Below, in pieces: positions 6,521 through 11,361 of a DNA stretch of 11,361 nucleotides (positions are counted from its first letter, which is position 1; each line of letters starts with the position of its first letter). The stretch spans positions 1 to 11,361 of the forward strand of contig JBNKBG010000075.1 in assembly GCA_050287105.1 (NCBI GenBank), read 5' to 3'. The notes under the pieces are model-generated. The model was given only the letters and a program-made list of their open reading frames with translations, made no database searches and had not been told where the DNA came from. Source of the stretch: JAPHTQ01 sp050287105. Its GTDB lineage: Bacteria; Pseudomonadota; Gammaproteobacteria; Thiohalomonadales; Thiohalomonadaceae. The translations under genes were made by a program, and so were the position numbers.

Positions 6521-7256
6521 ATATCTTGTACTGATACTTCTCATCGCACTTGCACCACTCCTTCATGCAGCGCCTGATGTGGCGGCAATGCTCAAACATG
6601 CTGACGAGTACCGCCTGGCCGATACAAAGTCGCGGGTGGAGATCGTGGTCACGCTCTACAATCACGAGCAGCTCGATAAGGAGAAAAAATATACTGTTTA
6701 TGTCAAACCGGGACGTCGTTCACTGGTGCTGTTTCGCAGCGCCGGTGAGGCGGGACAAAAGGTGTTAATGCTGGATGATGCCTTCTGGATGTTGATGCCG
6801 GGTACTCACAGGCCGATTCGTATCACGCCAATGCAGAAACTGCTGGGCGAGGCATCGACAGGTGATGTCACGACGCTTACATGGAGTGAAGACTATAGCG
6901 GTAAGCTGATAAACCCTGACTACAAAGGCGAGTATTGTAAGGTTGCCTGCAAGCAACTCGAATTGACCTCAGCGCGCAAGGGCACCAGCTATCAGCGCAT
7001 CGAACTGTGGCTGGGCGAGAATGATGTACCGCTCTATGCCAGACTCTTTCTCCAGTCCGGACGGCTGGCCAAGGAGGCACGCTACAGTCTCGGCAGCCTG
7101 GAGGGTAAGCAACGGATAACCAGAATGACCCTGTTCGACAGTATCAACACCAGCAAGCGCACCGAGATCGAATACCTGTCGATGAAACCGGCTGATGTCC
7201 CGGACAAATTCTACAATCCAACTTTCCTGCTGCGAGAGAACCTGGAGGGGTGGTGA
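6513..7256 (+). CDS. LolA-like periplasmic protein (outer membrane lipoprotein-sorting family)
   Basis: 247 residues. Signal peptide of about 19-20 residues (YLVLILLIALAPLLHAA), then a mature domain of the LolA-like group annotated as outer membrane lipoprotein-sorting protein. Characteristic features are the strand pairs SRVEIVVTLYN and KKYTVYVKPGRRSLVLF, the segment AFWMLMPGTHRPIRITPMQK (90-109) followed by LLGEASTGD (110-118), and the late FYNPTFLLRENL. Such proteins have an open beta-barrel that shields a lipid or acyl group during transit across the periplasm. Cys142 and Cys146 could form a small disulfide. The start is ATG 6513 with GGAGG 9 nt upstream; the frame extends further 5' only as overlap with the permease. 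Beside an FtsX-type ABC it is the likely shuttle receiving cargo from the permease. It is longer than classical LolA (~200 residues), so it is not the housekeeping copy. Confidence 0.88.
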   Translation: MSRYLVLILLIALAPLLHAAPDVAAMLKHADEYRLADTKSRVEIVVTLYNHEQLDKEKKYTVYVKPGRRSLVLFRSAGEAGQKVLMLDDAFWMLMPGTHRPIRITPMQKLLGEASTGDVTTLTWSEDYSGKLINPDYKGEYCKVACKQLELTSARKGTSYQRIELWLGENDVPLYARLFLQSGRLAKEARYSLGSLEGKQRITRMTLFDSINTSKRTEIEYLSMKPADVPDKFYNPTFLLRENLEGW

Positions 7257-8473
7257 GGGCATTTGTTTTCCTGCTGCTGTTTTCGTTTGCAGCCGCCACC
7301 TCAGCGCAAACAACGATGGGGATGCAACTCTATACTGAGGCTGTCACCCTGCGAGATGGCGGCGTGTTTGAGCTGCCCGATGCCTGGCGCCCTTTTGCCA
7401 CGCAGAGCGGTATGGGCGAATTTTGGCTGCGTTGGCAACAACGGGGACTGGTGTTTGAAGGGGCGCTGGCACAGCACGCCGCTGAAGGTGAACTACCCAG
7501 CGCTCAGGGCAGGCTGAATGAACTCTATCTGGATTTCTCTACCGCAGGGTTAGATTTTTCGGTAGGCAAAAAGGTGGTCGGTTCCGGTATTGGTTACGGC
7601 TTTCGCCCACTCGACCTGATTCAGGGGGAAGATCGTCGTGCCCTGAATGACGTGCGTCTGGAAGGTGTACCGTTGTTGCAGGCGGAGCGTATCGATGCCG
7701 ATTCCAGTGTGTCGCTGACCTGGTATAACCGGTTAGACGCGGATGAGGAGCGCATACGCCGCAGCGATAATCAGGCGCTACTGCGCTACTACCGTCTATG
7801 GGGTGACCTGGAGGGGGAATTGTTGCTGCACTGGCACGAACAGCTCGGTGAAGCCTATGGCGCTGGCTTTACCTGGGTCGGTAGTCAGGCGCTTGAATTG
7901 CACGGTGCGTTGTTGTGGCAGAGACAGTTGTTACGTCGACAGCATACGTTGTTGAGTGGTGGAACGTTGCTGGCATCAGAGGATCCCTGGCGGACGGTGG
8001 AGGCGAACGATGATAGTCGCGCCCTGCTGGGTATGACCTGGAGTACTGAATCGGGTTACACACTGTTATTGGAGGCGTGGCACGACGGCAACGCCATGAG
8101 CCGCAGCGAGTGGCAGCGGTTGTTTGCCCTTGCCGCCGAACAGCGTGCACTACTCGGAACGGCATCTGATGCGGCGGTCTATGGCAACCTCGCCTGGGAC
8201 AGCAATGCCTTTCAGTCTGCATCGCTGTTGCGTGACAATGCGATGTTACGTCTCTCCTATGATGGTGAACGTTTCGACCCATGGGTCGAGCTTCTCACCA
8301 CGCCGGAAGATGGTGGTTTTGTCATGACCGTGGGCAGCAATTACGAAATGCGCCAGGGCCTGAAATTGACCGCAGGGGTACGCGGCTATGGCGGTCCGGA
8401 TGATTCCGCCTACGGTCAACTGCCGTTTGAGACGACGGGCTTTATCCAGTTGAGCGATGAAATGGTATGGTAA
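7253..8473 (+). CDS. predicted outer-membrane beta-barrel protein
   Basis: 406 residues from GTG 7253. N-terminal signal peptide (FVFLLLFSFAAATSA|Q). The mature part is rich in short amphipathic strands ending in aromatic residues (LYLDFSTAGLDFSVGKK, SVSLTWYNRL, ALLRYYRLWGDLEGELLLHW, AGFTWVGSQALELHGALLW), with acidic turns. It ends in IQLSDEMVW; the terminal aromatic residue fits a BAM beta-signal. I do not recognise the specific family; the composition recalls DUF1302- or porin-like barrels of 14-18 strands, as inference. Start: GTG 7253 forms a GTGA overlap with the upstream stop and lies 4 nt from GGAGG. GTG 7250 is one codon earlier but too close to that site. Its position after the LolA-like gene suggests it is the outer-membrane acceptor or exit channel for the cargo. 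Confidence 0.85.
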   Translation: MRAFVFLLLFSFAAATSAQTTMGMQLYTEAVTLRDGGVFELPDAWRPFATQSGMGEFWLRWQQRGLVFEGALAQHAAEGELPSAQGRLNELYLDFSTAGLDFSVGKKVVGSGIGYGFRPLDLIQGEDRRALNDVRLEGVPLLQAERIDADSSVSLTWYNRLDADEERIRRSDNQALLRYYRLWGDLEGELLLHWHEQLGEAYGAGFTWVGSQALELHGALLWQRQLLRRQHTLLSGGTLLASEDPWRTVEANDDSRALLGMTWSTESGYTLLLEAWHDGNAMSRSEWQRLFALAAEQRALLGTASDAAVYGNLAWDSNAFQSASLLRDNAMLRLSYDGERFDPWVELLTTPEDGGFVMTVGSNYEMRQGLKLTAGVRGYGGPDDSAYGQLPFETTGFIQLSDEMVW

Positions 8474-9545
8474 CGTGATGAAACAAGTGATGCCGGAAAA
8501 GAGCGCCTACCCCAGTCTGCTATGGCAGATCGTGATCGTGCTGTTGTTCAACACCATGATCGCCGTCACCCTGAGCCTGTTTAACAGTCACATGGGGCTT
8601 GAGATGGTTTTCTGGCCGATGATGATCTACTCCCACTCCATCGGTCTTTCCATCTTTTCCATTACTCACTTGCTGGGTTTGCGTCACGGCAGCGACGAGA
8701 AGCGGGCACCGGATATCGTTATCGGTATCGTCGCCGGAGCCTTGCTGGGTAGCCTGCTTGGAGGATTCTTTACCGGTACCCTGGATTATCTACTTGCCAA
8801 CGGCATGACCGGTCTTGGCGGTAACATCATGCTGGGACTCATTTTCGGTAGCGCCATCGGCCACTACTTTTTTTCTACCTACAAAATGACCGGGGCGAAA
8901 CTGGAACTGCAGCAACGCGAAAATCAGCAGCTGAGTGCTGAGAAAGAGTTGGCTGAGATCCAGCTAAGATTGTTGCAGGCCCAGATCGAACCGCATTTCC
9001 TGTTCAATACCCTCTCCAATATCCACAGCCTGATCGAAACTGATCCGCAGCGTGCCTCCACGGTGCTGGAGTCGTTCAGTGATTACCTGCGCGCCTCACT
9101 GCGTCGCAGTCGCGGGGGGGATACGACATTGGCTGAAGAGTTGGCTTTGATCGATGCTTATATGGACATTCAGCAGACGCGCATGGGGGAGCGTCTGAAG
9201 TTCAAGGTCGATGTACCCAAGACGCTACTGAATATTCCCTGTCCACCGATGCTGGTACAGCCGCTGGTGGAAAATGCGGTGGTACATGGTATTGAACCAC
9301 AGGTTGAGGGTGGATGTGTCGAATTACGTGCCATGCTGAATGACGGGAAATTGCGTATCACGGTGAATGACGATGGCGCAGGATTTGCCGCTGGAACAGA
9401 AGGTAACGGTCTTGCACTGGAGAATATCCATGCCCGATTGCAGGCGTTATATGGCGATATTGCCAGCCTGACAATTGGTGCTCATGAACCCCACGGTGTG
9501 CAGGTGCTACTGGAAATACCGTTGGGAGGTGGGTATGACCACTGA
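8457..9545 (+). CDS. LytS/AlgZ-type sensor histidine kinase
   Basis: 362 residues from ATG 8457. About four TM helices (22-42, 47-72, 86-108, 119-139) with short loops and no large sensory domain, so sensing is probably within the membrane. A coiled coil at about 144-172 (KLELQQRENQQLSAEKELAE) leads to the His_kinase domain with phospho-acceptor H180 in QAQIEPHFLFNTLSNIHSLI. The HATPase domain follows: N-box PLVENAVVHGI (N273), G1 box NDDGAGF (304-310) and G2 GNGLALENIHARL. It should phosphorylate the LytTR regulator encoded next. Start is uncertain: ATG 8457 overlaps the barrel gene by 17 nt, while ATG 8478 (or GTG 8475) lies just after its stop and gives about 355 residues; none has a good ribosome binding site. 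The gene overlaps the regulator gene by 11 nt. Confidence 0.94.
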   Translation: MKWYGNVMKQVMPEKSAYPSLLWQIVIVLLFNTMIAVTLSLFNSHMGLEMVFWPMMIYSHSIGLSIFSITHLLGLRHGSDEKRAPDIVIGIVAGALLGSLLGGFFTGTLDYLLANGMTGLGGNIMLGLIFGSAIGHYFFSTYKMTGAKLELQQRENQQLSAEKELAEIQLRLLQAQIEPHFLFNTLSNIHSLIETDPQRASTVLESFSDYLRASLRRSRGGDTTLAEELALIDAYMDIQQTRMGERLKFKVDVPKTLLNIPCPPMLVQPLVENAVVHGIEPQVEGGCVELRAMLNDGKLRITVNDDGAGFAAGTEGNGLALENIHARLQALYGDIASLTIGAHEPHGVQVLLEIPLGGGYDH

Positions 9546-10296
9546 GGTGCGTGCCCTGATCGCCGATGACGAAGAAAATCTGCGTGCTGCGCTACGCCGT
9601 CGTCTGGATGAGGTGTGGCCGGAACTGACGATTGTCGCCGAGGCGCGCGATGGTACCGAGGCGCTGGAACTGGCGGCGGATTATGAGCCCGAGGTCGCCT
9701 TTCTCGATATTCGCATGCCGGGACTTGACGGACTCGAAGTAGCGCGGCGTCTCAGTGGCCGCTGCCATCTGGTATTTGTAACTGCCTACGATGAATACGC
9801 GGTGAGTGCCTTTGAGCGTGACGCGGTGGACTACCTGGTCAAGCCGGTGACTGTCGAACGATTGGCACAGACGGTGGCGCGCCTGAAGCAGCGTATGCAA
9901 CAGGCACCAGCAGCGCAGCTCGATGAGCTGCTGGAACAACTGGCGAGAAATCTACGCGGGGTGGCCCGTCCGCCGTTGCAGTGGATACGTGCCGGAGTAC
10001 GTGACGAGGTTAAGCTGGTACCTGTAGAAGAGGTTCGTTGCTTCATAGCCGCCGATAAATACACCACGGTGATCACCGGGGATGGTGAGTTGTTGATCCG
10101 CAAGCCGATGAAGGAACTGGAGGCAGAACTGGATCCGCAGCATTTCTGGCGCATACACCGCGGCGCTATCGTCAATCTCGCTTTTGTCGAAAGCGGTCAA
10201 CGTGACGAGGAAGGGCGGTTGCGGCTACGGCTCTCCGGCCTGACGGACGAGTTGCTGGTGAGCCGCAGCTACGCGCACCGTTTCAAACAGATGTGA
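9535..10296 (+). CDS. LytTR (AlgR/LytR-type) response regulator
   Basis: 253 residues. The receiver domain (1-120) has acidic pocket D11-D12, phospho-acceptor D58 in FLDIRMPGLDG, T83 and K103 (VKP), all intact. A linker rich in Gln and Leu (about 122-145) precedes a LytTR DNA-binding domain (about 149-250) with WIRAGVRDEVKLVPVEEVRCF, the DKYTTVIT strand, RKPMKELE and RIHRGAIVN, then SRSYAHRFK. LytTR regulators bind paired 9-bp direct repeats as dimers. ATG 9535 is chosen because GGGAGG lies 5 nt upstream; the frame extends 20 codons further only as overlap with the kinase gene. It is the last gene of the operon and is likely to control the operon itself through the candidate sites at 3847-3875. 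Confidence 0.95.
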   Translation: MTTEVRALIADDEENLRAALRRRLDEVWPELTIVAEARDGTEALELAADYEPEVAFLDIRMPGLDGLEVARRLSGRCHLVFVTAYDEYAVSAFERDAVDYLVKPVTVERLAQTVARLKQRMQQAPAAQLDELLEQLARNLRGVARPPLQWIRAGVRDEVKLVPVEEVRCFIAADKYTTVITGDGELLIRKPMKELEAELDPQHFWRIHRGAIVNLAFVESGQRDEEGRLRLRLSGLTDELLVSRSYAHRFKQM

Positions 10297-10311
10297 AAGC
10301 AAATACGCCAA

Positions 10312-11361
10312 TTACACTTTGAACTGACTGACGGTTGTTTGTAACTGCTCGGCCAGTCGTGCCAGTTCTTCGCTGGCGGCACTGGTTTGTTGTGCGCCGG
10401 AAGCAGTGGAGTCTGCCACCTGACTGATATTGCTGATGTTGCGGTTGATCTCTTCGGCCACGGCACTCTGTTCTTCGGCGGCACTGGCAATTTGGGTATT
10501 CATATCGGTGATGGCATCGACCGCCGTTTGAATTGCATCCAGACTGGTCCCCGCTTCGGCAGCCTGCTGTACTCCCGCATGGGCCTGTGCCTGACTCCTC
10601 TCCATGGCGTCGACGGCGGTAGCGGTTCCTTTCTGTAGCCGCTCGATCATCTCCTGAATCTCCTGAGTCGATTTCTGCGTGCGTTGTGCCAGAGTGCGTA
10701 CTTCATCGGCCACAACGGCGAAACCGCGACCCTGCTCACCAGCTCTGGCCGCCTCAATGGCGGCGTTAAGTGCCAACAGGTTGGTCTGTTCGGCGATGCC
10801 GCGAATCACATCCAGCACGCTGCCGATACTTTCACTATCCTTCGCCAGCTCACGAATGGCGTTACTGGTGCTATTTACCTCATTGGCCAGGTTTTCGATG
10901 ACATCCATGGTCTTTTCCACCACGCGTTTGCCGGTGCTCGCCTGTTCATCCGCGTTATGTGCCGCACTGGCCGCACTGGCGGCGTTTTTCGCCACTTCAT
11001 GCACGGTGGCGTTCATCTCATTCATCGCGGTAGCTACCTGATCTACCTCCTGCTGTTGTCGCAGGATATTCTGATTGGTGTCGCGGGTAACCGCAGAGGT
11101 CTCCTCGGCGGCGGAGGCCAGCTGACTGGCGGCACCGGAGAGATTCTGGATGATCTGCCGGAACTCGCTACCCATATTGTTCAGGCCTCTAGCGATCTGC
11201 CCCAGCTCATCTTTGCCCTGATAATTGGTCTGGGCGGTGAGATTGCCTTCGGCCAGGGCGGACATGGTGCGGTTGACGTCATTAACACTGTTGCCCAGGT
11301 CACGGATGGTGAAGAAGGCGAGTAGAGAGTTGAAGCCGATAGCGCCGATCAGGATGACAAT
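10312..11361 (-). CDS. methyl-accepting chemotaxis protein, C-terminal part, 5' end outside window
   Basis: The frame stays open to the window edge; 349 residues are visible and the internal ATG at 11265 is not the start. In order: the end of a TM helix (about 1-19, ILIGAIGFNSLLAFFTI), a HAMP domain (about 20-75, with ALAEGNLTAQ and GKDELGQIARGLNNM), then the MCP signalling helices. The hairpin tip EQTNLLALNAAIEAARAGEQ followed by GRGFAVVADEVR is canonical and binds CheA/CheW. The kinase-coupling Q/E-A-rich methylation helices (QLASAAEETSAV, QIASAAEEQSAVAEE) are present. It ends in QLQTTVSQFKV with no CheR/CheB tethering pentapeptide. The ligand-binding region lies outside the window, so the stimulus cannot be inferred. 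It is convergent with the response regulator gene, separated by 15 bp with no visible terminator. Confidence 0.95.
   Translation of the reverse strand: MVILIGAIGFNSLLAFFTIRDLGNSVNDVNRTMSALAEGNLTAQTNYQGKDELGQIARGLNNMGSEFRQIIQNLSGAASQLASAAEETSAVTRDTNQNILRQQQEVDQVATAMNEMNATVHEVAKNAASAASAAHNADEQASTGKRVVEKTMDVIENLANEVNSTSNAIRELAKDSESIGSVLDVIRGIAEQTNLLALNAAIEAARAGEQGRGFAVVADEVRTLAQRTQKSTQEIQEMIERLQKGTATAVDAMERSQAQAHAGVQQAAEAGTSLDAIQTAVDAITDMNTQIASAAEEQSAVAEEINRNISNISQVADSTASGAQQTSAASEELARLAEQLQTTVSQFKV

Noticed and set aside
7869..8282. 137-codon minus-strand ORF inside the barrel gene.
   Set aside because: The translation is His/Arg/Pro/Thr-rich with no hydrophobic core, as expected from an antisense frame; the barrel frame on the other strand has a signal peptide and strand pattern.
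10297..10311. Search for a terminator between the response regulator and the convergent chemotaxis gene.
   Set aside because: Only 15 bp are available, and no hairpin with a T-tract could be found there or in the flanking coding ends.
10684..11325. 213-codon plus-strand ORF and a 120-codon one opposite the chemotaxis receptor.
   Set aside because: They are antisense shadows of a strongly conserved MCP signalling domain; the long open frames follow from its Ala/Glu-rich codon use. No ribosome binding site or protein-like domain is seen.

Overview
The window looks like a chromosomal segment of a Gram-negative gammaproteobacterium. The partial HtpG at the left edge reads as gammaproteobacterial. 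The operon in the middle needs both an inner and an outer membrane. Base composition is moderately GC-rich and even across the window. I infer a Chromatiales-like or sulfur-oxidiser-like relative from the general look of the proteins, but the sequence does not prove this. I see no tRNA, rRNA, CRISPR array, transposase or integrase.

Left part (1-3822): the 3' two-thirds of htpG (+) runs into a strong hairpin terminator. A convergent minus-strand gene for an unrecognised one-TM protein ends inside that hairpin, so its stop codon lies in the loop. Next on the minus strand is a seven-TM protein with a 3+1+3 layout like the PQ-loop/SWEET families. Divergent from it is a RimK-like ATP-grasp ligase gene (+) with a good sigma-70 promoter candidate.

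Centre and right (3823-10296): a 219-bp intergenic region leads into seven plus-strand genes with almost no space between them; nearly every junction is a 4-11 nt overlap. In order they encode a secreted helical TPR-like protein, a LolD/MacB-type ABC ATPase, an FtsX-fold permease, a LolA-like periplasmic protein, a predicted outer-membrane beta-barrel, a LytS/AlgZ-type sensor kinase and a LytTR response regulator. Taken together this reads as a complete envelope-spanning transport or envelope-maintenance machine: inner-membrane ABC motor, periplasmic carrier, outer-membrane barrel. It carries its own two-component regulator at the 3' end. The substrate is unknown. The upstream region holds a candidate pair of LytTR/AlgR-like half-sites, a poor -35 with a fair -10, and a ~125-nt leader with a short ORF and alternative hairpins next to the ribosome binding site.

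Right edge (10312-11361): a minus-strand methyl-accepting chemotaxis protein, converging on the regulator with only 15 bp between them. It is cut by the window edge, so its sensor domain is not visible.

The seven-gene unit is the part most worth following. Each family in it is known, but I do not recognise this exact combination as a named system.
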